A DNA stretch of 64,000 bases, taken from assembly GCF_003046475.1 (NCBI RefSeq), contig NZ_PZZZ01000002.1, forward strand, positions 186,001 through 250,000. Direction: 5' to 3'. Positions 16,388 through 25,018 of the stretch are shown one piece after another. Positions within the stretch are counted from its first letter, which is position 1; the number at the start of each line of letters is the position of its first letter. The notes beneath the pieces were generated by a model, which was not told the origin of the DNA, did not search any database, and was given only the letters and a program-made list of their open reading frames with translations. Source of the stretch: Mycoplana dimorpha (lineage in GTDB: Bacteria; Pseudomonadota; Alphaproteobacteria; Rhizobiales; Rhizobiaceae). A program made the translations under genes and the position numbers.

Positions 16388-17284
16388 CTAGAGATCGCAA
16401 CGCGCAATGCCATAGCGCCAGCGGTGGCTCGTCGCTTCGATGCGACTTTGGTACAGAAGGACCAATTCGTTGCCCTGTATTATCACCGTCGAATGCCCGT
16501 TCTCTCCGCGCTGGGAAGGGTCAAGCACCGGGCCGACGGTCGTATAGGGCCCTTCCACGTTATCCGCCACGGCAAAGAACACCCGCTGACGCGTGCCGCG
16601 CTCTCCCGTCGGTAGGAAACACGTGGCGTTCAGAAGAACGCGTCCGTCAGGAAGTTCCACAAGCTGGCCGCCTTCGATGCCCCATTCGTAATTCGGGTCG
16701 TCGCGGTGGTTGTGGTGGGGAACGTCCGTGTGATCAAGGATCTTCCCGACGCGCTCCCACGGTCCGAACCACGTGTTGGAGACGCTGCGCGCCAGGTAGA
16801 TATCCGGTTGCGGCACCCGGTCGAATTTCGGCATCGCCGAATAGACCAGATACTTGTGCCCCCTGATCTCTGCGGGGTGCGGGTCGTAGATACCATGTTC
16901 AGCGCTATCCTCGATTGCCAGAATGGCAGGCTCCAGGACCACCCAGGTGAACCCGTCGTTCGACACCGCGTGCTCGACCCGGCCGCCGGCTCGCATGAAC
17001 TCGGTCTGAACGAACATATGGAAAACGCCGTCTGCGAAGATCACGCCAGGCGCTGCGATCCCTGATCCGTTGATCGGAAGTTCGATCGGCCTCTGTTCTG
17101 TCCAGGGCCCATCCAACTGTTCCGCGGTGGCGTGAAACAGCGTCCAGGTTTCTGTCGTCACCGTGCCGGCCGAGCCATACAGGTGCCAGGTTTTACCGTC
17201 GAACACCGCACAGGGATCTTTCAGGTCGTCCGTCTCCTGGGGATGGAACAGCGGAAACACGTTACTTTGGAATGCGATTTTCAT
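16388..17284 (-). CDS. Five-bladed beta-propeller glycosidase-like protein (GH43/GH130-like fold)
   Basis: A 298-residue protein without a signal peptide. The repeated blade pattern is visible: LKDPCAVFDGKTWHLYGS near residue 22, APGVIFADGVFHMFVQ near 80, HGIYDPHPAEIRGHKYLVYS near 130, and the histidine- and aspartate-rich DHTDVPHHNHRDD near 185. The aspartates in DPC and YDPHP are candidate catalytic acids of arabinanase or invertase-like enzymes. The cytoplasmic location and the divergent neighbouring sugar genes suggest oligosaccharide or glycoconjugate processing. The exact family and substrate are uncertain. Confidence 0.7.
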   Translation of the reverse strand: MKIAFQSNVFPLFHPQETDDLKDPCAVFDGKTWHLYGSAGTVTTETWTLFHATAEQLDGPWTEQRPIELPINGSGIAAPGVIFADGVFHMFVQTEFMRAGGRVEHAVSNDGFTWVVLEPAILAIEDSAEHGIYDPHPAEIRGHKYLVYSAMPKFDRVPQPDIYLARSVSNTWFGPWERVGKILDHTDVPHHNHRDDPNYEWGIEGGQLVELPDGRVLLNATCFLPTGERGTRQRVFFAVADNVEGPYTTVGPVLDPSQRGENGHSTVIIQGNELVLLYQSRIEATSHRWRYGIARCDL

Positions 17285-17512
17285 TTTCCCTCTTTCGTTG
17301 GAGAGTTCTAGCTGAGAGGGCCCCCCGGGTTATCCCGGGGTTGCGCGTGCCATGCGCGCTTTCTGGGGCGGCCGGACGAATAACAAGTTGAGCCATAATC
17401 GCAATCCCTAAATTAGAATTTTACGCTTTAGAGCGGGCGATAGGGGAACTTTCCTCTTCACAATGCCGTTCGGCGGCTGAGAACGCGGACTTTTCCGCGC
17501 TGGAGAGGTTCG

Positions 17513-18715
17513 ATGCTCTATATCGGCGATGGCACCAGCAGACGCATCCCGGGATCCGACAGAGACTGTCTACTTTGCTTTTCGCACCTGCGCTGGAGGT
17601 TCGTGTTCCAACGGCCGCAGCACTTGATGACCCTGGCGGCGAGACAGTACCGGGTGCTGTACATCGAGGAACCGATCTACGAGCCGAACGCCGAAGCCGG
17701 TCTGCGTGCGGAGCTTGATACCAGTGGTGTGGAGATACTGACGCCGGTCTTGCCCCTCGGCCTTTCAGAAGACGAAGCGGTGCGGGAGCAGGCCAAACTG
17801 ACACGCCGGCTGTTGGGAGCGCTTGGTGGCCGGGTACGCGTATGCTGGTACTACACCCCCATGGCGTACGAGTTCAGCGATATGGTCGTCGCCGATATCC
17901 GTGTGTATGACTGCATGGACGAACTGTCAGCCTTCAAGGGCGCACCTCGCCGGCTTTCCGACAACGAACGCAGGCTGCTTGCCGCCGCCGATCTCGTCTT
18001 CACAGGTGGACAGAGCCTGTTTCAGGCCAAGCGACGGTTGCACCCTGCGGTCCACGCTTTCCCGAGTAGCGTCGACCAGCGCCACTTCCGCAAGGCCCGG
18101 CGCACCGACCTTTCTGATCCCAGCCCTCAGGCTTGTCTGGAAAGGCCTCGGGTCGGCTTCTTCGGCGTTATCGACGAGCGGATGGATCTCGAGCTCGTCG
18201 AGGCGGCCGCAAGGCTGCGCCCGGACTTCGAGTTCGTCCTGGTCGGGCCGGTGACCAAGATTTCCGAGGCCTCCCTTCCGCGGCTTGCAAACCTTCATTG
18301 GCTGGGGCGGCAGGAATACCGCGACCTGCCCGACTTCGTGTCAGGCTGGGACGTCGCATTCATGCCCTTCGCGTTGAACCGGTCCACGCGCTTCATCAGC
18401 CCGACGAAGACGCCGGAGTTCCTGGCTGCCGGCGTTCCCGTGGTCTCGACACCCGTGCCCGATGTTGTGCGGCCATACGGAGAGCTCGGACTGGTTAGGA
18501 TCGCCCATTCGCCGGAAAGTCTGGTGACCGCGGTCGAGGCCTGCCTGAATGAGCCACGGCAGGCCTGGCTGAGAAAGGTCGATGATTTTCTTGCCGGCAT
18601 GTCCTGGGAAAAGACCTGGGCCCAGATGCACAAGCTCGTGCTCTCAGCCCCGTCGGCGCTTGAAGAGGATCGCAGCAGCGCGATAGCCGCCTCGGGTCGA
18701 GCCGGCCATGCTTGA
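17513..18715 (+). CDS. Glycosyltransferase (GT-B fold, TuaH-like)
   Basis: A 400-residue glycosyltransferase. The N-terminal motif FSHLRWRFVFQRPQHLM near residues 23-40 is typical of glycosyltransferases next to UDP-galactopyranose mutases, and the C-terminal nucleotide-binding part contains FISPTKTPEFLAAGVPVVST. There is no membrane segment. The ATG has GGAGAGG six bases upstream. Its stop overlaps the glf start by 8 bp, so the two are coupled; transfer of galactofuranose or another hexose to a surface glycan is inferred. Confidence 0.85.
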   Translation: MLYIGDGTSRRIPGSDRDCLLCFSHLRWRFVFQRPQHLMTLAARQYRVLYIEEPIYEPNAEAGLRAELDTSGVEILTPVLPLGLSEDEAVREQAKLTRRLLGALGGRVRVCWYYTPMAYEFSDMVVADIRVYDCMDELSAFKGAPRRLSDNERRLLAAADLVFTGGQSLFQAKRRLHPAVHAFPSSVDQRHFRKARRTDLSDPSPQACLERPRVGFFGVIDERMDLELVEAAARLRPDFEFVLVGPVTKISEASLPRLANLHWLGRQEYRDLPDFVSGWDVAFMPFALNRSTRFISPTKTPEFLAAGVPVVSTPVPDVVRPYGELGLVRIAHSPESLVTAVEACLNEPRQAWLRKVDDFLAGMSWEKTWAQMHKLVLSAPSALEEDRSSAIAASGRAGHA

Positions 18716-19850
18716 TTGGTTCGTCGTTGGGGCTGGCTTCGCCGGCAGCGTCATCGCCGAGCGCCTCGCCAGTCAGCGGGGCGACAGCGTGCTGGTTATC
18801 GACAGACGCAGTCATCTCGGTGGTAATGCGTATGATCGCCTGGACGCCAGTGGGATACTCATCCACCAGTATGGGCCTCACATTTTCCACACCAACTCGG
18901 ATGCGATCGTCCAGTACCTTTCCAATTTCACCGAGTGGCGGCCCTATGAACATCGGGTGCTTGCGTCGGTAGACGGTCAGCTCCTGCCGATTCCGATCAA
19001 TCGCACCACCATCAACCGCCTCTACGGGCTTTCGTTGACGACCGAAGAGGATGTCGAGGCCTTTTATGCAGCCCAGGCCGAACAGGTCGCCGACATCGCA
19101 ACATCCGAGGACGTGGTGGTCTCGCGTGTCGGCCGCGACCTCTACGAGAAATTCTTCAGAGGTTATACTCGGAAGCAGTGGGGACTGGATCCGTCGGAAC
19201 TGGATAGGTCGGTGACCGCAAGGGTGCCCGCAAGGACCAACGACGACGACCGCTACTTCCTCGACAAGTTTCAGGCCATGCCACTGCACGGCTATTCCCG
19301 CATGTTCGATCGGATGCTGAACCACCCGAACATCGCGGTGATGCTTGAAACCGATTACGAGGAAATACGGCGCTCCATCCCCGCAAGAAACGTGATCTAT
19401 ACCGGCGCGATAGACGAATATTTCGGATATTGCTTCGGAAGATTGCCCTACCGTTCACTGAGATTCGAGCATCTTACGTGTGATTGCGAGTGGTACCAGC
19501 CCGTGGCAGTGGTGAACTATCCGCAGGACAAGCCCTTCACCCGTATCACCGAGTACAAACATCTGACCGGGCAGAATCATCCGCGGACAAGCCTGACATT
19601 CGAATATCCGTGCGACAGCGGTGACCCTTACTATCCCATCCCACGGCAGGATAATCAGGAGCTATACAACCGCTACAGACAACTCGCCGAGCAGACTGAA
19701 AACGTCCGCTTTGTCGGGCGGCTGGCGACATATCGCTATTACAACATGGATCAGATCGTAGGGCAGGCGCTGGCAGAGTTTCGACGCATCCAGGGAGAGT
19801 TTCCCCCATGCGCAGAACCGATCCTTCAGACGGGCACGAGCAGCCCGTAA
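18708..19850 (+). CDS. glf: UDP-galactopyranose mutase
   Basis: Flavoenzyme converting UDP-galactopyranose to UDP-galactofuranose. It has FAD motif VGAGFAGSVIAERLA at the N-terminus, YGPHIFHTNSDAIVQYL near residue 55, the active-site segment GYTRKQWGLDPSELD near 145, and NYPQDKPFTRITEYKH near 265. The 380-residue length is normal. It lies between the overlapping glycosyltransferase gene and the GH1-like gene, whose start is 43 bp inside its end. A galactofuranose-containing surface polymer is the likely product of the pathway. Confidence 0.93.
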   Translation: MLDWFVVGAGFAGSVIAERLASQRGDSVLVIDRRSHLGGNAYDRLDASGILIHQYGPHIFHTNSDAIVQYLSNFTEWRPYEHRVLASVDGQLLPIPINRTTINRLYGLSLTTEEDVEAFYAAQAEQVADIATSEDVVVSRVGRDLYEKFFRGYTRKQWGLDPSELDRSVTARVPARTNDDDRYFLDKFQAMPLHGYSRMFDRMLNHPNIAVMLETDYEEIRRSIPARNVIYTGAIDEYFGYCFGRLPYRSLRFEHLTCDCEWYQPVAVVNYPQDKPFTRITEYKHLTGQNHPRTSLTFEYPCDSGDPYYPIPRQDNQELYNRYRQLAEQTENVRFVGRLATYRYYNMDQIVGQALAEFRRIQGEFPPCAEPILQTGTSSP

Positions 19851-21232
19851 ACCGCGACGCTTATTCTGGCGCACCGAAACCCGGCAGATTGCGACCCGAA
19901 TTGTGGGGAGGCATCGAGTGCTCGGTCGTGCGGGTAGGCGGCACGATCCGCAATCAGGTGGTAGAAACCGGCCATCATCTCCGCGACGATGATCTGTCGC
20001 GGATCGCCGAACTCGGGATAAGGACGCTCCGCTATCCTGTCGTCTGGGAGACCGTCTCGCCGAGGCACGCCGAGGAGGACGGCTGGGCATGGCACGACGA
20101 ACGGCTTTTGCGAATGCGTCAGCTGTCGTTGGAGCCGATCCTTGGTCTGGTGCATCACGGCAGCGGCCCCGGTTACGGGCAGCTGCTGGGCGGCAACTTT
20201 GCCGAAGGGCTTGCGCTACATGCAAGAAGAGTGGCCGAGAGATACCCTTGGGTGAGGTGCTACACACCAGTCAACGAGCCGCTGACCACCGCCCGGTTTT
20301 CGGCGCTTTACGGGTTCTGGCACCCACATCTGCGCGATCACGACGCATTCTTGCGGGCTGTATTCGAGCAATGCATGGCGACAGTTCTGGCCATGTCCGC
20401 CATCAAGACCATCAACAGCGATGCCACTCTGGTGACGACCGAGGACATGGGCAGGTGCTTCAGCACGCCGCGCTTGAGCTACCAGGCAGACTACGAGAAC
20501 GAACGGCGATGGCTGAGCCTTGATCTTCTATGCGGGCGTGTAGACCCGCATCATCCTTTTCATCAACCGCTGATAAGGGCCGGCATCACGGCAAGCGAGC
20601 TTGCGTACATGCGCGACCGGGAGCCGGTTGTCGACGTCATCGGGATCAACCACTATCTTACCAGCGACCGCTATTTGGACGAACGTCTGTCCCTGTTCCC
20701 GCCGGCAAGTCACGGGGGCAACGGCAGGGAGAGCTATGCCGACTTCGAGGCGTTTCGGTCGATTCTTAACGACGAGGATCTCGGTCCGTCCGCCCGCCTT
20801 GCCGAGGTGTGGCAGCGCTATCGGCTTCCGATCGCCGTCACCGAGGTTCACAACGGCGCGCCGCCGGAAGAGCAGGTGAGATGGCTGATGGAGGTCTGGG
20901 AGGCGGCCGGCGAACTGCTGTCGCGGGGAGCAGACGTTCGGGCCGTCACGGTGTGGTCGATCTTTGGGGCCGTGGACTGGAACAGCCTGCTCACCAAAGC
21001 GGAGGGTTCATATGAAAACGGTGTCTTTGACGTTCGCGGCGATAACGTAGAGCCCACCCTTCTAACGGACGCGGTAACCGCATTGGCCTCCACCGGACAT
21101 TGGGACCATCCGGTCCTTCGTGAGCCGGGATGGTGGAGGCGTCCGCAGCGCATCTGCCCGTCGCTTCACCAGCAAGCTTCCTATTTCCGGCCAGTAAGCG
21201 CGGGAGCCGGCGTCAATATGCGCTCAGGTTGA
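19808..21232 (+). CDS. Glycoside hydrolase family 1-like protein
   Basis: A 474-residue TIM-barrel glycosidase-like protein. The acid/base region is YTPVNEP near residue 150 and the nucleophile region is PIAVTEVHNG near residue 345, a variant of the TENG motif of GH1. LWGGIECSVVRVG at the start and GINHYL near 280 also fit the fold. There is no signal peptide. It is translationally coupled to glf. The chain ends soon after HWDHPVLREPGWWRRP; I recall longer homologues that carry a sugar-nucleotide reductase domain after this point, so it may be a shortened form. The substrate is unknown. Confidence 0.75.
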   Translation: MRRTDPSDGHEQPVNRDAYSGAPKPGRLRPELWGGIECSVVRVGGTIRNQVVETGHHLRDDDLSRIAELGIRTLRYPVVWETVSPRHAEEDGWAWHDERLLRMRQLSLEPILGLVHHGSGPGYGQLLGGNFAEGLALHARRVAERYPWVRCYTPVNEPLTTARFSALYGFWHPHLRDHDAFLRAVFEQCMATVLAMSAIKTINSDATLVTTEDMGRCFSTPRLSYQADYENERRWLSLDLLCGRVDPHHPFHQPLIRAGITASELAYMRDREPVVDVIGINHYLTSDRYLDERLSLFPPASHGGNGRESYADFEAFRSILNDEDLGPSARLAEVWQRYRLPIAVTEVHNGAPPEEQVRWLMEVWEAAGELLSRGADVRAVTVWSIFGAVDWNSLLTKAEGSYENGVFDVRGDNVEPTLLTDAVTALASTGHWDHPVLREPGWWRRPQRICPSLHQQASYFRPVSAGAGVNMRSG

Positions 21233-21281
21233 GGCGGTCGGGGGCACCGTTGAGACAAGCGGCGCCTTTATGATTCCAATA

Positions 21282-21371
21282 TCACTCCAGTGCGATCTGG
21301 AGGGCGGTGACAGCCACCAAGATCAAGATCCAGATTACGAACAGGGCATTGATTGCCGTTTCTTCAGTCAT
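21282..21371 (-). CDS. Candidate 29-residue single-pass membrane protein
   Basis: A frame too short for normal gene calling encodes MTEETAINALFVIWILILVA followed by nine more residues, ending ALE. Charged residues flank one hydrophobic helix of about 20 residues, the architecture of bacterial small membrane proteins. No strong ribosome-binding site precedes the ATG. It lies in the 406-bp gap between the GH1-like gene and the glycine-rich protein gene; the rest of that gap holds no gene I can support. Confidence 0.35.
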   Translation of the reverse strand: MTEETAINALFVIWILILVAVTALQIALE

Positions 21372-21638
21372 CGTAGCACACTTCAAAGCAAGCCGAATTC
21401 GCCCCAACAGCGTAGCAATTGTTTGGTTCCGACGAGCGGCTTGGAGGCAAGTGCTTCTTCAGAAAATCGCGTCAGCACGCTTGTGAGTGGCAATGGATCG
21501 GCCGCAGTTGCCAACTGCGTGCATTGAGCAGCGCTGCGAGAGAATTGCGCCAAGAAACGTATCGGCTCCGTGGAACCCGTCGAGCCGCGACAGGTTCGGA
21601 ACCTGCCGTACAACTGCGGCCTATCCAAGGAGAAGACG

Positions 21639-22220
21639 ATGAAGAAGATTATTGCAATCACGGCGCTTGCCGTATGTCTCGGCACGGCGGCGTTCGCGCA
21701 GAGCGGCGGCGGCGGCTCTGGAGGCTCTGGTGGGGGAGCCGGCGGTTCAGCCGGCGGCGGTGCAGCCAGCGGCGGAGGCGGCACTGGGGGAATGAGCGGC
21801 GGCAGCGCCGGCGCCAGCGGCGGGGGCGGCACTGGAGGAATGAGCGGCGGCAGCGCTGGCAGCATGGGCAGCGGTTCGGCCGGCATGTCCGGGTCTGGCG
21901 GGGGGGGCGCGGGCGCGCAGATGCCGAATGGCTGGTCCGGTAACATCGGGAGCGCCTTCTTCAAAGATCAAAACGGCTCCACTGCCCGCTCGGCCCGTGA
22001 CATCAGGAAGAATTGGAACTCGTTGAGCCAGCAGGAGCAGGCTCAAGTGAGGTCCGACTGCCAGAGAATTGGCTCAGCCGGCTCGGGCAGCACCACTGGC
22101 ACGGGCAGTAGTGCCGGAGGTGCCGTCAGCAACGAGACCACGTCCAGCACAACTCCGGGCACCGCACGCGGAAGCGGCGCGTCCATGAGGAAGGTCTGCG
22201 GCGTCGTCAACGGCATGTAA
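21639..22220 (+). CDS. Secreted glycine/serine-rich protein
   Basis: 193 residues. A signal peptide, MKKIIAITALAVCLGTAAFA, is followed by about 70 residues of Gly, Ser and Ala with repeated GGGTGGMSGGSAG units, then a more ordered C-terminal part. There FFKDQNGSTARSARDIRKNW and a pair of cysteines (SDCQ and RKVCGVV) suggest a small folded, perhaps disulfide-bonded domain. The ATG has AAGGAG seven bases upstream, which decides the start. It is probably periplasmic or exported. No known function. Confidence 0.8.
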   Translation: MKKIIAITALAVCLGTAAFAQSGGGGSGGSGGGAGGSAGGGAASGGGGTGGMSGGSAGASGGGGTGGMSGGSAGSMGSGSAGMSGSGGGGAGAQMPNGWSGNIGSAFFKDQNGSTARSARDIRKNWNSLSQQEQAQVRSDCQRIGSAGSGSTTGTGSSAGGAVSNETTSSTTPGTARGSGASMRKVCGVVNGM

Positions 22221-22261
22221 GTCGATGCGGACAGGCGGGTACGCAACTCTCGTTCCCGCCA

Positions 22262-22320
22262 GAGTCGGGCTGTCTTTCGTCGGCTTCTAACCATCACGTC
22301 GACGGAGCGCAGCCCGACTC
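22262..22320. repeat. 11-bp inverted repeat downstream of the glycine-rich gene
   Basis: GAGTCGGGCTG (22262-22272) and CAGCCCGACTC (22310-22320) are perfect complements separated by 37 bases. There is no T-run after it. It may form an mRNA-stabilising or terminating hairpin for the gene that ends 42 bp upstream. Confidence 0.5.
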
Positions 22321-22424
22321 AGCGTCAGCTGGTGCACCGGGGTGACAGTGGCTGACAGGAAAGTTTTTAGCGCGCTTTCGGGGGGGCAGCGCACCCCCTG
22401 GCACACAGCGTCTGGTTTAAAAAG

Positions 22425-22805
22425 CTACTGCTGGCCGGGCAGGGCACCTTTGTCGGCAGGGCCGGCCGGTTGCGTGTTTCGGTCTTCCTTACCCTCGACC
22501 GAAGGTGAGGGGACGGTGGACCGCGTAGCCACATAGTAGCCGATGGTGCAGCCGATCACTACGAACACGAGCGCAAAGACGAGCGGGCCGATCTTCGACC
22601 GGCGCCGATCGGCCGCTGCCGGGGATCGAACGCCGGCGGATCGGCTCTCGTTGCCATAGAGGCTTCGGACCCCTCTGTCTTGCCGGTCCCGTTCTGATGC
22701 CGAGAGCGGCTTTTGGCGCAGGATTCCGTAGGCGAGTGCTATCCCAAGAATGAGCACCCCACCCGCGATAGCAAACAACCAGAAATAATCGGCCATCGAT
22801 CCCAT
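22425..22805 (-). CDS. Small two-helix membrane protein of unknown function
   Basis: 126 residues. The helix WLFAIAGGVLILGIALAYGI near residues 7-27 is followed by a basic linker, a second helix IGPLVFALVFVVIGCTIGYY near residues 72-92, and a polar tail. The longer upstream frame is rejected because GGAGGAAGG lies just before the ATG at 22805. It is divergent from the DUF892 gene, with 161 bp between them that must hold both promoters. No family recognised. Confidence 0.65.
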   Translation of the reverse strand: MGSMADYFWLFAIAGGVLILGIALAYGILRQKPLSASERDRQDRGVRSLYGNESRSAGVRSPAAADRRRSKIGPLVFALVFVVIGCTIGYYVATRSTVPSPSVEGKEDRNTQPAGPADKGALPGQQ

Positions 22806-22966
22806 CAGCCTTCCTCCAGCAATCTGAGCCTTCGAACAGGCCGAATGCGGCAAACGTTCCGAACCTGGTTGGCATCGGCGAAACAGGAGTGCCGGGTACC
22901 AAGAGGAGGGAACCTCACAGCCTCTCGAAGGTTCGCAACGCCGGAGCCCAACCGAAAGGAAGTCCA

Positions 22967-23479
22967 ATGGCAGAAGAGATCGTTCGCGAGGTATTCGTAA
23001 CCGGGTTGCGCAATGCCCATGCAATGGAAAGTCAGGCACTCTCGATCATGAAGCCGCAACTGGAGCGCATCGAGAACTATCCGGAACTTGCGGCCAAGCT
23101 GAACCAGCACATCCGCGAAACCGAGGGTCAGATCGCCCGCATCGAAGACGTTCTGGGCGGTCTGGACGAGGATCATTCCACTCTGAAGGATGTGGCCCTG
23201 TCGTTCACGGGGGCGATGGCAGCCATGGGCCATACGATGGCAGGCGACGAGGTTCTGAAGAACTCGTTCGCCAACTTCGCCTTCGAGAACTTCGAGATGG
23301 CGGCCTACCGATCGCTGATCACGGTGGCCGATGCCGGCGGCTTCACACAGGAGGTGGATGCATTGCGGGCCAACCTGGCGGAAGAGCAAGGGATGGCCGC
23401 CTGGCTCGAGGACAACCTTGCTGCTGTCACAAAAAAATTCCTGGCGTTGAAGACGACGGGGCAGTCCGCGAAGGTCTGA
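22967..23479 (+). CDS. DUF892 (YciE/YciF) ferritin-like protein
   Basis: A 170-residue four-helix-bundle protein. Helix-borne carboxylate and histidine residues follow the DUF892 pattern: LRNAHAMESQALSIM, then HIRETEGQIARIE, later FENFEMAAYRSLI and LAEEQGMAAWLEDNL. Such proteins bind a dimetal centre and are induced by stress. The ATG at 22967 has AAAGGA upstream; the 26 codons before it in frame are not supported. It is followed after 98 bp by a small membrane-anchored protein gene. Confidence 0.85.
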   Translation: MAEEIVREVFVTGLRNAHAMESQALSIMKPQLERIENYPELAAKLNQHIRETEGQIARIEDVLGGLDEDHSTLKDVALSFTGAMAAMGHTMAGDEVLKNSFANFAFENFEMAAYRSLITVADAGGFTQEVDALRANLAEEQGMAAWLEDNLAAVTKKFLALKTTGQSAKV

Positions 23480-23577
23480 CCGAGCACACCTATGCGGCAC
23501 CTCTCGCGCAGCAGCGGGATTGGGGCAGAGGTGCCGCGGCGAAACAAGCGAGACCCGGGTCTGGAACGGGAGAGTCG

Positions 23578-23931
23578 ATGAAGAAGACAGTCGCTTCAGG
23601 TCGGTCCAATCCCACCCAGGTCCGCGGCGATATCCAGGCAGGTCTGACGGGCGACAAGCGACCGGGCTTCGACCCGGCCCTTGCGCCTCTTGAAACGGAT
23701 GCGGAAGCCGCCGGCACTCCCATGACCGCCGAGCAGGTCGAAACCGCTCGCCGCACCCAGCGCGCCGGCCGGCACCCAGAGGTTTCCGGGGATGAGGGCT
23801 CGGCGATGCGGCCGGTCTTTCCGGCCAATCACCCGCTCCAGGCGCGCATTCCGGTCCTTGCCATCGTGCTGGGCCTCTGCGCGATTGCATTCTTGCTCGT
23901 GGCCGTCCTGGGTGGTTTGGGGATGTTGTAA
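23578..23931 (+). CDS. Small protein with C-terminal membrane anchor
   Basis: 117 residues. A polar, probably disordered N-terminal 85 residues is followed by the helix IPVLAIVLGLCAIAFLLVAV near the C-terminus, the layout of a tail-anchored protein. It contains the stretch LAPLETDAEAAGTPMTAEQV. A GGAGAG ribosome site precedes the ATG. It lies between the DUF892 gene and the di-haem cytochrome gene, in the same direction. Unknown family. Confidence 0.6.
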   Translation: MKKTVASGRSNPTQVRGDIQAGLTGDKRPGFDPALAPLETDAEAAGTPMTAEQVETARRTQRAGRHPEVSGDEGSAMRPVFPANHPLQARIPVLAIVLGLCAIAFLLVAVLGGLGML

Positions 23932-24058
23932 AAACCTCGCGGATGCAGCCTCGTTTCCTCCGGTCGCGTATGCCCTCCCTGGCATGGTTACGCGCCCTAT
24001 CTATGCAAGCATAGGACCCGTTTCAGGCGAAGCGGCAAGGAGAGGCAAGCATCCCACC

Positions 24059-25018
24059 ATGTCCACCATCACGTTCAAGCGGGTCAATCGCTCAGGCGTA
24101 TTTTGGTCGCGGGCGCTCTGGTTGCTGTTCGGCGGGTTGCTCGTCGCAGCATTGTTGGGTCTGGGCCTTTGGAAGGTCACGCAGGCCGTCCCGCGCTTCA
24201 TGCCGGGTGACGCGCGCCTGAACGGCGGTGATCCGGCCAAGGGCGCACTGGTTTTCGCCGCCGGAGATTGCGCCTCCTGTCATGCCACCCCGGGGCAACC
24301 GGATCGCCTGAAGCTCGGCGGCGGCCAGGCGCTGGCGTCGCCATTCGGCACGTTCAGGGTGCCGAACATTTCCCCCGACCCGGTCGACGGCATCGGCTCC
24401 TGGTCGCCATCCGACCTGGCCAATGCGCTGATCGCCGGCGTCTCCCCCGATCGCCAGCACTATTATCCGGTCTTTCCCTATACCAACTATACCGGCATGA
24501 CGCTCGCCGACGTGCGGGACGTCTACGCCTATCTGCGGACATTGCAGCCCGTGCCGGGGCGCCCGCCGCCGCACGATTTGCCGCTCCTGTTTCGCTTCCG
24601 GCGCGGTCTGGCATTCTGGAAGCTGCTGTTCTTCAAGGAAGGGCAGTCGGAAGCTGTAGTCACCGGCGAGCCTGTCCATGACCGCGGCGGCTATCTCGTG
24701 GAAACGCTCGCACACTGCGCCGAGTGCCATTCGACGCGCAATCTGCTCGGCGCGATCAAGCCCTCCACCCGTTTCGCAGGCGGACCCGATCCGGAGGGCA
24801 CCGGCTTCATTCCCAACATCACGCCAAGCCGGATCGGCGGCTGGTCGGAGGGCGATATCGTCAGGTTGCTCGAGACCGGGCAGACCCCGAACCACGGCCG
24901 GGTCGGCTCGTCGATGTCGGATGTCGTGACGAACACGGCCAAGTTGCCGCGCAGCGACCGGGAGGCGATTGCCCGCTACATCAAGTCGCTGCCGCCGCGG
25001 CCGACCCCGCACCCTTGA
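24059..25018 (+). CDS. Membrane-anchored di-haem cytochrome c
   Basis: 319 residues. An N-terminal anchor helix spans about residues 18-40, followed by two haem-c sites: CASCH at 71-75 and CAECH at 220-224. The domain pairing and motifs such as GTFRVPNISPDP and GFIPNITPSRIGGWSEGDI are those of cytochrome c subunits of alcohol, aldehyde or gluconate dehydrogenases. No dehydrogenase subunit is encoded nearby. It may deliver electrons to the caa3 oxidase encoded on the opposite strand. The ATG at 24059 is chosen because it gives the anchor directly. Confidence 0.85.
   Translation: MSTITFKRVNRSGVFWSRALWLLFGGLLVAALLGLGLWKVTQAVPRFMPGDARLNGGDPAKGALVFAAGDCASCHATPGQPDRLKLGGGQALASPFGTFRVPNISPDPVDGIGSWSPSDLANALIAGVSPDRQHYYPVFPYTNYTGMTLADVRDVYAYLRTLQPVPGRPPPHDLPLLFRFRRGLAFWKLLFFKEGQSEAVVTGEPVHDRGGYLVETLAHCAECHSTRNLLGAIKPSTRFAGGPDPEGTGFIPNITPSRIGGWSEGDIVRLLETGQTPNHGRVGSSMSDVVTNTAKLPRSDREAIARYIKSLPPRPTPHP

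Noticed and set aside
21270-21527. 85-residue plus-strand frame before the glycine-rich gene
   Set aside because: No ribosome site, polar low-quality sequence, and it overlaps the more plausible small membrane protein on the other strand.
21690-21930. CRISPR-like repeats
   Set aside because: The repeats are in-frame glycine/serine codons in a coding region with no spacers of constant size, and no cas genes are in the window.
21383-21964. 193-residue proline-rich frame opposite the glycine-rich gene
   Set aside because: It is the antisense image of Gly/Ser codons; no start signal or family features.
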